DNA of 64,000 nucleotides from Daldinia sp. FL1419 (taxonomy: Eukaryota > Ascomycota > Sordariomycetes > Xylariales > Hypoxylaceae). Positions 35,943 to 49,624 of the stretch are shown here, piece after piece. The notes under the pieces were generated by a model. That model made no database searches and was not told the DNA's origin. It saw only the letters and a program-made list of their open reading frames with translations. Numbering within the stretch: the first letter of the stretch is position 1; every line of letters starts with the position of its first letter. The translations under genes and the position numbers were made by a program. The stretch spans positions 1 through 64,000 of the forward strand of contig MU623507.1 of NCBI GenBank assembly GCA_025201765.1, written 5' to 3'.

Positions 35943-38213
35943 TTTATATTTTTCTTATTTTATTAATTACATCACAAATTTAACTAATCAATTAGTTTTT
36001 TAAAAAATCCAAAAAAACCCATAACTTTGAATATTTAATCTTATTATATAAATATTTCCAATTATAATTAAATATAAAATAACTTAAAAAATCATAAATC
36101 AAATTAATCTTTTAATAATATCAATTATTAATATATTTAAATAGTTTTTGAATTAAAATAATAAATTAAAGTAATTTTGAATTTTGATATACCCCATACG
36201 CGCACTTGTAGCTTCTTATGGTGTATAGCTCTGAACCACATTTTTTCAGTTAAATAGGAACTTATATCAATAAAATTCCTTTATAAATTATTTAATTAGG
36301 GTATTAAGAACGCTAATTGAATAAGAACTTTAATTGAATAGGAATTTTAATTAAATAAGAACTCTAATAATTACCTAAATGTAAAGTGATTATATCTTAA
36401 GGAAAATATTAAAGTAATTAAATAAAAGGCTAATAAAATTAATTATTAACAATGATAACTAATGCTTAAATAATATAATAAATGATATATTTAATAAAAA
36501 AATAAATTATGGATTATTGTAAAAAATTATAAGAAAAACTAATAATTCTAAAAAACTTAACCTAATTAGATAAGAATTAGTTTTTAAGGATTTATATATT
36601 GAAGAGGAATTCTTACGAAATATATACTATATTTTAACTATTTTATAATAAATTATATTTCAATGATAATAAGTATTAAAGTAATTAAATAAAATAATTA
36701 ATAAAAATGATTATTAATAATAATAATGTGTTTTCAAAGAGGTTATATTTAATAAGAGGTAAGAAAGGTATATATTATTGTACAAAATTCTATAAGAAAA
36801 TTAATAATTTTATATTTAAGAAAATGATTTAATTAGATAAGAAAATAGTTTTTGAAGGTTTATTTATATTTTAAAAATTTTAAGAAGATTTTAGAATGGT
36901 TGATTTTATGGAGGCTAATAGGGCTTTATAAAATAACTTTAGTTCTGTAATTTTATTATTTTAATTTAATATTTATTTATTATTTATTTATTTATTTATT
37001 ACTACCCCAATTTACCTAGAATATATTATAGGTATCTGGTCCATCTTTTGGTATTTATTCCGGGTAGGAACCATGTTCCAGAGAAAACCTACCCGCCGCT
37101 TATTTAAATAAATTATATTGTTATAATTTTGATTTTATTTTATATTTTTATTAAAATTTACCTTTTAATAAAAATAATTAAACCTTAATATAAAAAAATA
37201 TTTTATATATTATAATACCTAAACTTCGTAAAGTGGTATGGCGGCGGCCCGGATGTGGGGCAATAACAAAATTTAAAATAACTTTATTATTTTTTTTTAT
37301 AAATAATAAAAGTGTTGTTATATTGTAAAGAGGTTATTCCAGGAGAGGGCTGGGGTATATGTGGTCTGTGCAGGGTATAAATATGTTACTTTTACAACCC
37401 TCTTTTTAACACCACAATATTATATTTGCTCTTCAAAATGGTTTAAAATGGTGCTACCAATCCGTGGCCCTTCCCAACTAACCTTAGTCCTCCTTATATA
37501 CCTTATTTGCACTCTACAATATTATAATATAATATTATTATATCCATTATGTTCACAATCTGGTACCACTTCAAAAAACCTATTTTACTTTTATATATAT
37601 ATTATATTAAATAAAAAAAATTTATATATTTATAGGTATTCCATTATTTTTCCAATTTTATCCTATTACTAATCTTCTTTAAATATTTTAATCCCTTTAT
37701 TAGAAATTATTACAATATTTTGAACTTAATATAATATTTTAATATTATATTATATTGAAATTATAATCCTAATATAATTATATATTATAAAAATAATTTG
37801 TTTATTAAAAACAGAAATTTATATAAAAAATATAATTATATTTTTTTAATGTAATTTTAGGAGTTAATTATTAAAATTTTATTGTAATTTTTTTAAGATT
37901 TTTAAATTTTTAAGAAGTTTATTAAGGGATTATTAATAATATTAAATAATTATTTTTATTATGTTTGATCCTTTATTTGCCAGATCCACAATTCTTATAT
38001 ATTCCAACAGTCCCGGGAGGATTATTTGTTTCAATATCACCAATACCGTAATTATCCCGCGGTACGATCTTTTTTTATATCTGTTTTATTAATAATTATT
38101 AATTATAATATAGGATTTATAGGGGAATTAATTTTGGAAAGAAATATATATATATTATTTTATTTTTAATAATTTATATTATTTTTATATATTATTATTG
38201 TAATAATTTTTTA

Positions 38214-41200
38214 CTAGTTTTTTTGGACTGGTTACTTCACAACCAATTTAACTCTTAAAACCATATATTATTAAAATAGGATAATATAATTATATAATTA
38301 AAACTACCTTATAATACCCTATTTACCTCCATAAAACCAATCCTTTTAAAGTCTCTACAAACTTTTTAAAATATAAATAAACTTTTAAAAATAATTTTCT
38401 TACTTAATCAATTTAAACTCATCATAATTCTTTTAAGATCACTTTTATAAAACTTAATACATTAATATACACCTTTTTTACCTCTTATTAAATATAACCT
38501 TTTAAAAACACATTACTATTACTAAACAATTACCTCTATTAATCTTTCTAATTGATCACTTTAATACCTTCTTCAAAATATAATTTATTATAAAATAATT
38601 AATATGTAGAATAAGGTATATCCCAGAGGAACTATTAAAACTTTTCTTCAATTAAAACCCCTATTAAATATATAAACCTTAAAAAATTAATTCTTATCTA
38701 ATCAAATTAAATTCTTAAACTCAAAATCACCAATCTTTTTATAGAACTTTATATAATAATATATACCTTTTTTACCTTTTATTAAATATAATTTCTTAAA
38801 AATACACTACCATTACTAATAATTCCTTTTATTAGTTATTTATTTAATTATTTTAATAAATCTTTTAAAATATAATTACCTTACATTTAAATAACTATTA
38901 AAACTTTTATTCAATTAAAACTCCTATTTAATTAAAATTTCTATTTAATATATAAACCCTCAAATATTAATTTTTATCTAATCAACTCACATTTTTAAAT
39001 ATTAATTTATTTAATTTTTTTTATAATTTCTTATAATACCTAATTTATAACCTTATTTTCAATTAAATATATCATCCATTTTATCACTTAAACACTTACA
39101 ATTACCTTTATTAATCAACCTTATATTTAATTATTTAAATATTTTTTTTAGGGTATAATTACATTACATCTAAATAACTACTATAACTCCTATTCAATTA
39201 AAATTCCTATTCTATTACAACACCTAATCTATTACAACTTTTATTTAATATTATTAATCCTAAATTAAAACTACTATTTAATATATAAGTTCTTAAAAAT
39301 TGTTTTTTTATTTGATTAGATTAAATTCTATAAAATTATTATTTTCTTTTATAACTTTTATAATAATTTATAAATTTGCCTTCTTATTAAATATATTATT
39401 TATTCTATTTCTTAAGCATTAATTACTATTATTAATACTCAACTCTATTAACCTTTTATTTAATCACTTTAATATCTTCTTCAAAATATTAATTTCTTTA
39501 CATTTAATTATTAAAATTCCTATTTAATATATTAAATTGGAATAGTGTAATTACATAATTAAAACTACCTTATAAAACCTTATTAACTTTTATAAAACCA
39601 ACTCTTTTAAAATCTTCACAAGTTTTTTTAAACATAAATAAGCCCTTAAAAGTTATTTTCTTATCTAATCAAATTAAACTCTTTAAAATTTTTTAAAAAT
39701 TACTTTTATAAAATTTTTATATAATAATATATATTTTTTTTACCTCTTATTAAATATAATCTCTTATACGTACTACTATTACCAACAATTACCTCTATTA
39801 ATTATTTTATTTAATCACCTCAATACCCACCTCAAAATATAATTATCTTACATCTATTATTTCAATCAAACTTCTTAATTTATTATAAAATAATTAAAAT
39901 ACAAAACAAAATATATCCTACAAAAACAATCACAGTTTTTATTCAATATATAAACCCTTAAAAATTAATTCTTATCTAATCAAATCAAACTCTTTAAAAA
40001 TCACCTTTCATATAACTTTCTATAATAATTTATGACCTTTTTATTTTTAATTAAATATATTATTTTAAATATTAATTACCATTATTAATAATTAATTTTA
40101 TTAATTTTATATTTAATTACTTTAATACCTACTTTTTTTAAAATATAATTATCTTATATTTAATTATTAAAATTCTTATTAAATTAAAACTTTTATTTAA
40201 TATATTAAATTAAAATAATATAATTATATAATTAAAATTACCTTAAAAAATCCTATTAACCTCCATAAAATCAAACCTTCCAAAATCTCCACAACTCTTT
40301 TAAATATAAATAAACCTCAAAAATTATCCTTCTTATTTAATTAATTTAGGCTCATTATAATCTTTTAAGAATCACTTTCATAAAACTTTCGTACAATAAT
40401 ATACAATTTCAATCCTTTTTTTAATATAATTTCTTATAACGCGCTACTATTAACAAACAATCACCTCTAATAATTATTTTACTCAATCACCTCAATACCC
40501 ACCTTAAAATATAATCACCTTATATTTTTTATTTTCATATAACCTCTAATTTATTATAAAATAATTAAAATATAAGATATATTTTACAAAAATTATTAAA
40601 ATTTTTATTAAATATCTAGGTTATTAAAAATTCATTCTTATTTAATTAATTTAAATTCTTTTAATATAACCTTTCATATAACTTATTATAATAATTTATA
40701 ACTTCTTTTTTTTATTAAATATATTATTTATTTTATTTTTTAAGTATTAATTACTATTATCAATAATTACTTCTATTAATTTTTTATATAATTATTTTAA
40801 TATTTAATTTTTTTAGGATATAATTACTTTATATTTAATTATTAAAACTTTTATTAAATTAAAACTCCAATTTAATTAAAATTTTAATTTAATTAAAACT
40901 CCAATTCAATTAAAATTCTTATTAAATAATAAATAATATATATTAATTTTGATTAAATAATTTATAAAAGGATTTTATTAATATAAATTCCTATTTAATC
41001 AAAAAAACTATACACCACAAAAAACCATAAGCATATACATAAAATATAAAAAAAATCCTTAATCATTTTAATTTATTATATTAATTTAAAATTTATATAA
41101 AAATACTAATAATTAATATTATTTAAAAAATAGTTAAATTCATGGTCTTTTAAGATAGATTATATATGTTTCTAATAGGAAGTTGTTATACAATAATTAA

Positions 41201-41287
41201 AAACATTCAAAAGTATAAGGAATTTCTTTAGGAACTAATTGGTTAATTAGGATTATAGCACAACTAATGAAATAAGAAAGATATAGA
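38214..41287 (-). mobile_element. Helitron-like element inserted in the LINE (3074 bp)
   Basis: The low end is CTAG at 38214-38217 with the GGTTAC-TTC-ACAACC hairpin behind it. The high end is GAAAGATATAGA at 41276-41287. It is flanked by A and T. The reverse complement of the joined flanks, TTTTTAAA|TAAAAAATTA, matches the uninterrupted LINE copy near 5850-5865 except for G/A changes. This is the clearest empty-site proof in the window. The body is tandem modules only, with no open frame. Confidence 0.83.
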
Positions 41288-41529
41288 TTTAAAAAGTTTA
41301 ATTAATATTAAATGTTTTATTATTTTTCAATAATGGTTTATTATAGATTTTTAATAATTTTTTGATATATTTAGGTTTAAGCCCTAATAAGTATAATTTT
41401 TTATTTGAGAATATATTTACTTTTATTTAAGATTTCCTGGTATATATAATTGAAAAGAATGAGGAGGAGGATGAGGAGGCGGATATAGAAAGGAATAATT
41501 TTAATAAATATGGTTTAGAGTAAGTATAA

Positions 41530-44500
41530 AATAATCTTGGGTAAATATAATTCTCCTAAAGGATTTTATTAATATATTATTATTTATATTTTTTTATTTG
41601 ATTATAGGTTTTTTTTATTTAATACAAAATTTTTGGAAATGTTTGTACTGGGTAAGTTATAATGTTATTTTATATATAGGTAGTTAAATTTGTTTAAGGA
41701 ATTAGCGGGTTACCAACGGGGTTTTATCGGGATTGGATAACGCTCTTTCATAATTTATATTAGTTAAAAAAACTTTCAAAATTAAATTTCATTTAAAATA
41801 AATTTATATTAAAATATATTTAAAATATTTAAAAATTATATATTATATTATTTTTCTTTTGTTATATTTATATTTAAAAATATTTATTTTAAAAACTTTT
41901 TTATTAAATAAGAAAGTTTTTAATTTTATTTTTTTAATATATATTTATAGTAATATTAATATTTTATATTTTTATAAATTAAAATATTAATTATTAATTT
42001 TTATAGTAAGGGGTGGTAATTAAGTTATTAATGTGATAATGTCCTTCCTATATTATTTTTATTTTTTTATTTAATAATTTAAAAAGGTTCTTTTAGGATA
42101 TTAATATTTTTTCTATTTAATATTTTAATTAACTTTGGTTTTTATAATATATATATTTAATACCTAAATAATAATAAAAAAATCTTATTTTTTTAAGCCT
42201 TTAAAATTCTACCCATTTTTAAAATTTTTATTTTATTTTTTAAATTTTAAAATTAAAGTTTCCATTATTCATATAAAATTTAATTATTATTACTATTATG
42301 TTTAAATAAAGGTTTATTAGAGGGTAGTTTAGTTTTATTTTTAATTATAATATTTCTATTACCTTATACATATTACCAATTTTTTGTAAATAGGTTAATT
42401 AAATGATACCCAATTTTTTAATAATGTCTTTTACCTTATAATTTTGGTTTAAAATATACCATACTACTGCTCCATATATTATTATATTTTATATTATTTT
42501 TGTATAAATTTTTTTTATTTAAATTATATTATAATCCCATATTAATATTATTAATTTAAAAAAGGTATATTATTATTTTTTTATTTTTATTTTAATTATT
42601 TTAAATATTTATTCCATTTAAACTTCTTATTTAATTATATTTTAAAAAATTTAATATTTTTTTAAGTTTAATAATTATATTATTTAATTTAATTTTTATA
42701 ATTAATATTTAATAGGTTCTTATAAAATGTATAAATTTATTCTTTTGTATTATAAAAATTATATCGTATTTCCGTGCCCAATCCAAGCACATTCCGTACA
42801 TTTATTTTAACCTAATATAATTTTTGGTTATAAAATATCCTATTGTTAATATATTCATATTATCCGCAAAATCAATAATTAAAATATCCTTTTAATTTAA
42901 TTCTTTATATAAGATAATTATATAAATAATAAATAAAATAAATAATAATAAGGAACTTTATAGGATATCTATAATAAAAGAATAGGTTTTATCTTTTTTA
43001 CTGTTAAGGATTAATTATATTTTTTATTTTTTTATAAAATTACTCACCTAATTTATTATTTATATTAAATATCCTTTTTAATATAATATATATATAAACC
43101 TTTATAATATAATATTATCAAAAATATCTAAAATATTTAATTATAAAAGTAATATTATAACATTAATACACCATATAATATATATAATTTTTATTATTAT
43201 TTTAATAATTATTTCTATAAATTTAATTAATTTATTTTTTATTTAATTTTTTAAAAATAACTGATATTATTTCACTATTTTTACAATATAATTTACCATT
43301 ATTTTTTTAATTATTTTACCTATAATTTTTAAAAGAGATATTAATTTATAAATATTTAAAGAATTCTTTTTTTTTTACATTTTCCGGATTTTAATAATAT
43401 TATTACTATAATTTTATAAAATATTTTTAAACAATATTTAAATATAAAATTTTATATTATAATTATAATAAATATTTTAAATAATTATTTTTTATATGTT
43501 TTAAAAAACCTTATTAATAGTAAATTTTTATTAATAATTTTCCATAATTTAATTATTTTTAAAATTGCTTTTATTTTTTTTAATTTTACATTTTTAAATA
43601 TATTAAATTTATTTTTTTAGAATTTTTTTAACTATATAATAAAATTGGAAATATTAAATAAATTAATTATAAAATTTAAAAAAAAATTTTCTTTAACATT
43701 ATATTTTTTTCTTTTTTATTTATAACCTATAGTTCTTTATCAAATTAATAATATAATATTAAAAAGTTTTTTTCTTTAATAAATTACCAATTATATAATT
43801 TAATCTATTTTTTTATCTTTTATAAAACTTTATTATCTTTTAAAACTTTTATTAAAATTAATTTTCAATTATTTTTTTTAATTTTATTTATTATTTTTTT
43901 CAATATTATTTAAATATTATTAAAAGTTTTCTAATATCTTTATATTTTTTAATTTATTTATTATTTATGTATTTTCTTTATTCTTTTATAAAATATTTCA
44001 ATTTTATTATTCTACTATAATATTAATTACATCACAAATTAAACGCAGCGCAAAACCGTAGTTAAAATAATCTTTTTTAATTTTTCAATAAAATATTCTA
44101 TATATTCGTTAAGTTCTTCAAAATTATTTATTTTTTTTGGTATGTTTATATTTTATATTTTCATTTTTGCAAGCTTTTTGTTTAAGTGTTTCCACACCTA
44201 ACCTTCTAACCTAAGCTGGTTCTGAACCGGGTCCGGATATAATATAATAATATTAAAATATTAAATAATATAATTAAATCTTTTCTAATTAAAAAACCTT
44301 AATTTTAAGTATTTAAATCTTTTATTTATTTATATTAGATCTAATATTAAATCTTTATAACCCTATATTTGCCTAATTATTATTCTTATTTTTATAATAA
44401 ATTTAAAATTCTATTAAATTATTAATTTAAAAATTTTGAAAATATATTGGAATATTTTTTTTTTATTCTATAAAGAATAATATATATTAAAATTTTTTAT

Positions 44501-45100
44501 TATTATATTTATATTATAAAAATTCTTTAACATTAATTTTAATAATGGTAAATATTTATAATCAAAATTTAATTTTATATATATTAATTATACAATAAAT
44601 GTATCAGATTTTATTTAGGTTAATACTACAATCTAATTATAGTTTATTTTTTTTAATTTTTTAAATTAATTCTTTTATATATATAAATTATAATTTAATT
44701 TATACTATATTATATTAATTTATAATTACTAAATTAAAGATAATCTAATTTCTTATTATTAAAATAAAATTCTTAAATAATTATAACATCTAATATCCCT
44801 TGATTTTTAAAAATTTAAAATATAATTTAATAATTTTTTCTTATATTTTAATATATTATAATAATTATATAATCTTATATATAATTTATATAATATTCTT
44901 AAGGAATCTACTACTTCTTTTAAAATAATTCTAATTAGAAGTTATTATTATAATAAAATCTTCCTAAAAAAAATTTTTAAATTAAAAGAATATTATTATT
45001 AAATTTTATTTTTAAATAAACTTTTATATAAAATCTATTTTTTATCCTTATTTTTAATTTAGAAATATTATTTATTATAATAATTATTTTAAAAAAATCC
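41530..45100 (-). pseudogene. LINE ORF2 remnant (endonuclease / reverse transcriptase)
   Basis: Readable motifs on minus: an endonuclease-RT linker with KKIILTTVLRC near 44050-44090; LNIYKLISLLKIIGKII near 43300-43370, matching the PKAYRPISLLNTIGK block of Tad1-type RTs; then IIDFADNMNILTI at about 42840-42885, where the catalytic FADD has become FADN; then MCLDWARKYDI and KFIHFI nearby. The stops and the D-to-N change leave it inactive. Confidence 0.82.
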
Positions 45101-45846
45101 AAAACATTTTTGTTCTGGAAACCTTATATTCTTTCCTTATTAAAAGTATGGCCTCTTATCTTTTTTAGAATTATTAATATAAAATTATTATATGTAGCGT
45201 TATGTATATTAGAAATATAATTAATACTATTCCTTTCCTTAAATTACTTTAACCTATATATATATATTTCTTTTATTATATTTGTTTATGTAATTACCTT
45301 TAAATATTTTAAATTTTATATCTTATATACCCTATTACAATTTTAATATTTCTTTAATACTTTATATATTAAATTATCCCTTTTATAAATAAAACTTACA
45401 TATTTATTGTACTTAAACCATTTTTTATAATATTTTACAATATATCTAAAATAATAACATTTAAAATATTATATTATTCTTATATTTTTTATAAATAATT
45501 TATAAAAATAAAATTTAATTTTCTATAATAATTTATTAATATAAAATTAATAAATTATATTTAATCCATTAATTTTCACAATTAAAATAATAAATTTAAT
45601 TTTTAAATATTTTTTAAATATAAGATTAATTTTAAAGATTTTAATTTCATTTTCTTTTAAAAAATCTTTACCAAATTTTATAAATTAATATAAATATGTT
45701 TTAAATTAATTATTTTTAAATTTTTAATTATTATTATAAAAACCTTATTTATTCTAATTATTTTTTAATTAAATACCTTTTTAATCCAATTTTAATTCTT
45801 CTTATATTATTTAATTTTAAATTAAAATATTATTATAATATTGCTG

Positions 45847-45985
45847 TTACAGAATTGGTACATTATTATAGCCTTATCCTTACCAATTGCGTTGTTAATA
45901 GCTCGTATAATTTCTTTAGGATTTTTCTTTAATATTTCCTGTGATTCTACTATTATCTTAACCGTGATTTCGTATTGGAAATGGG
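45847..45985 (-). pseudogene. LINE ORF1 (gag-like) fragment, unusually little mutated
   Basis: On minus a stop-free stretch contains YEITVKIIVESQEILKK, then NPKEIIRAINNAIGKDKAII. This fits the ORF1 domain of Tad1-type elements (EITVRI ... PKEIVEAIN). Composition is nearly balanced here, unlike the DNA on both sides. Confidence 0.6.
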
Positions 45986-48775
45986 CTAGTATTATAATGG
46001 TAAAACTCTAAAACTTAATTACACTTCTAATAACCACAATTTAAAATCATTCCTATAATTTCTTAATATTATTTATTAATTTTAATCTTTTATTTATTAT
46101 TTTTTTAATTAATTCCTTTATTTTATTTAATTTAAAAATATTATTTTATTATTATTTTTATTTCATAAATATTATAATATTAATATATATTTTCTATATA
46201 TTTATTACTTTTTTAATTTTTATTTTTATTTCCTTCATTAAATTATTAATTTTAAATCTAACCATTTCTATTAATTTATTAATTAATATTATAATTATAT
46301 TTATTTTATTAAATTTAATTTTTATTTTTATTTTATTTTTCTTTTTCTTTGCAATAATAATCTTTAAAGCGGGTTTGTTTAGGCTATAAACCTAACTATC
46401 CACCATCCATACATCACCCCTTTTATCTCTTCTTAATGATATTACCATTATACATATAATATAATGCCTTTTCATTATTTATTACAATATTAAATTTTTA
46501 ATAAATCAAATTATATGACTTTTTACAAAGGTTTCATAAAAAGACAATCAAAAACCCAATTTAAGATCCCTCAAGATTCTTTGATTTAATAAAAAATTAA
46601 TAAAAATAATTGTTAATAATGGTAATATGTTTTGAAGAAATTATATTTAATAGGAGGTAAGATAGGCATATATTATTGTATAAAGCTTTATGGCGAAATT
46701 GATGCTTTTATGTTTAAGAATTTAATTTAATTAGAAAAGAAAATAATTTTTGAAAGTTTATATATTGAATAGGAATTTTGATAGTTTTTATAAAATACGT
46801 CTTAAAATTTAATTAATAAAAGATATAAGGTGATTATATTTTGAAAAAGGTACTAAAGTAATTGAATAGAAAGATTAATAAAAATTAATTAATAATAATA
46901 GTAGTGTGTTTAAGAGATAAAATAATTAATATTGAATAGGAGTTTAAATAGAAATTAGAGGTTATATAAGGATAAAGGATATAAAATAATTATATTTAAA
47001 GGAAGGTATTAAAATGATTAAATAAAAAAGTTAATAGAAGTAATTAATTATATTGAAAGTATATATATTTGTAAAAAAACTTTATAAAGAAAATTAATAA
47101 TTTTATATTTGAGAATTTGAGTTGATCCTGTAGAATTTGAATTGATTAGATAAGAAAGATAATCTTTAAGAGTTTATTTATATTTAAAAGTTTGTGGAGA
47201 TCTTAAAAGATATAGTTCTATAAAGGTTAATGTTTAGAATTTTAAAATATAATTCCAATAAATAAAAATTTTAATAATTATTTAGATGCAAGGTGATTAT
47301 ATCCTAAAAAAGTATTTAAATAATTAAGTAAAAGGTTAATTAATAGAGGTAATTATTGGTATTTAAAAAATAAAATGGATAATATATTTAATTGGAGATA
47401 AGGTTATAAACTATTATAAAAAATTATAAAAAAGATTAAATAAATTAATATTAAAAGATTTAACCTAATCAAATAAAAATTAGTTTTTGAGTGTTTATTT
47501 ATGTTTAAAAAAGCTTTTGGAGATTTTAAAAAAACTTATTCTATAAAGGTCAATAAGGTTTTGTAAGGTAATTTTAATTATATAATTATATTAATTTGGT
47601 TTATTATACTAAAATATTTAATTTAATTAGATAAGAATTACCTTTTAAAAACTTATATATTAAAGAGGAGTTTTAATTTAAAATTAATATTGGTTTTTGT
47701 AGGATATGTCCTATATTTTAATTATTTTATAACAAATTAGATATTATATAAAGTAAAAGATATAAAATAACTATATCTTAAAAATAATATTAAAATAATT
47801 AAATAAAAAGTTAATAAAGGTAATTAATAATAATAGTAGTATATAATTACAAAATTATATTTAATAAAAAAATTAAAATATATATATTCATATAAAACTC
47901 TATAAAAATAACACTTAAAAAACTATAATAAGTTTGATTTGATTAGATAAGAATTAATATTTAGGGGTTGATATAATAAATAGGAGTTATAATTGTTTTT
48001 GTAGGAGGTATTTTATATTTTAATTATCTTATAATAAATAAACAGGTATAAATGAAATAAAAGATATAGAATAGTTATATTCTAAAGGATAAAGAAATAT
48101 TAAAATGAATAAATAGAAGTGCTAATAGAGGTAATTACTGATAATGATAGGTAACATTTAAAATAATATATTTAGTAAAGGAGTAAATTTATAAATTATT
48201 ATAAAAGTTATAAAAGAGATTGATGATTTTGTAGAATTTGATCTAATTAAATAAGAATTAATTCTTAAAGGCTTATATATTAAATAAAAACTTTAATAAT
48301 TCTTGTAGGATATACCTTAGACTTCAATTAACTTATAACAAATTAAAATGTATAAATAAATAAAAGATATAAAGTAATTATACCTTAAAGAAGGTATTAA
48401 AGTAATTAAATAAAAGAATTAATAAAAGTAATTATTTGGCAATGGTAGTGCATTATAGGAGGTCTTATTTAAAAGAAGGCTTAAAAAATATATATTATTG
48501 TATAAAATTCTATGAAGAAAATGATTATATAGAACCTAAAGAACCTAAACTAATCAACCAAGAAAGATAATTTTTAAAGGCCAATTTATATCCAAAAGAG
48601 TTACAGAAACCTAGAAAATTTGGTTCTATGGAGGTTAATAAGATATATTAAATTAATCTAATGCTATTCTAATATAATATAATATAATTTAGATATTAAA
48701 TTAATAATTATAGAATAAGATTAATTAATCCTAAAAGTCAAACTGGTTGTGAAGTGACCAGTCCAGAAAAGTTAG

Positions 48776-49342
48776 TTTAATATTATTAAATTAATAATAA
48801 ATTAATAGAACTTTATATTTCATAATTAATTCAATTATAAATACCCTTTTTTTTCTATACTAATTTTACAATTATATTTAATAAAATTGGGAAATTATTA
48901 TAATTATAATAGTTATATATCAAAAAGACAAATAATCTTTATATCCTTTTTATTTAAAATATAATTATAAATTATTAATATATATTTAAATAATTTCATT
49001 AAAAGATTATAAATAAATTTATATAATATTTTTATAATATAATTCATTTAATATTCCTATTTATTTTTTCTACTTTCCCATTAATTTTAAAATATAAGAA
49101 AATAATTATCTTAATTATAAATATATAATTTTTAATTTATTATTTAATATTATAATTTAGAAAATTGTTTATATTATTATTAATCTATTTTTATAATAAT
49201 ATATAATTAATGAATAATATATTTGATATAATTATAATAATAATTTATTCTATAATATATTTAATAATTATTAATATTATAATAATATATATTAATATAT
49301 AATTAATTACATATTTAATTAAAAATATAGGTAATTAAATAA
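48776..49342. other. AT-rich non-coding stretch, unassigned
   Basis: Runs of A/T with no open frame and no phrase shared with the families described. It hosts the solo LTR at its right edge. Confidence 0.5.
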
Positions 49343-49525
49343 TGTTGGATGGACAAGGTACCATTGCATGCAATAGTAAAAGTGAGGGTATTCGTATCAA
49401 TTTAGTAAAAAGGTAGTTGTAGAAGATAAGTACGTATTCTGATCGTACGATCAGAATACGTGTTTATATACAGGATTAAAGTGGGTCTTGTACCACCACC
49501 AAATCACATGACTAATATTCCCACA
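49343..49525 (-). repeat. Copia-B solo LTR with a perfect palindrome
   Basis: On + it begins TGTTGGATGGACAAGGTACC and ends ATATTCCCACA. The perfect 5 bp duplication AATAA is on both sides (49338-49342 and 49526-49530). No internal sequence follows, so it is a recombination remnant. It is the least mutated LTR of the family and carries a 30 bp perfect palindrome at 49432-49461. Confidence 0.9.
49432..49461. repeat. 30 bp perfect palindrome in the solo LTR
   Basis: The half-site is ACGTATTCTGATCGT, followed by its exact complement with no spacer. Other LTRs of the family have a hairpin at the same place with different bases and a 3-base loop. Confidence 0.92.
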
Positions 49526-49624
49526 AATAAATTATAAATTAAATAATATTAGATTTTATTTTTTTTTATTAATTAATAATTAAAATATTTTATTATTATT
49601 TTTTATATAATTAATATTAAATTT

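Larger units (their letters stand above)
36970..46450 (-). mobile_element. Near full-length Tad1-like LINE, itself interrupted
   Basis: The 3' tail of TTATT repeats is at 36969-37000. The 3' untranslated region (36970-38213) is the part shared with all truncated copies. ORF2 remnants lie at about 41.5-45 kb and an ORF1 fragment at 45.85-46.0 kb. The Helitron-like insertion 38214-41287 splits it. Joining the flanks gives continuous similarity to the LINE copy at 5640-6340, which proves both sides belong together. Net length is about 6.4 kb, usual for Tad1-type elements. The exact 5' end (46380-46560) and the target duplication were not resolved. Confidence 0.83.
35943..48775 (+). mobile_element. 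Helitron-like element split by the long LINE
   Basis: The 5' end is TTTATATTTTTCTTATTTTA (a mutated TCTATGTCTTTC end) after A35942. The 3' hairpin is CTGGTTGT-GAA-GTGACCAG at about 48743-48761, followed by a spacer and TTAG (from CTAG) at 48772-48775, then T. The modules run to about 36968, are interrupted by the LINE, and resume by about 46560. Net length is about 3.3 kb. It lies 108 bases from the previous copy in the same orientation. Confidence 0.72.

Noticed and set aside
37361..37672. 103-codon + frame with hydrophobic segments
   Set aside because: It lies antisense in the 3' untranslated part of the LINE. The same DNA occurs with stops in the other copies (for example 32892-33101).
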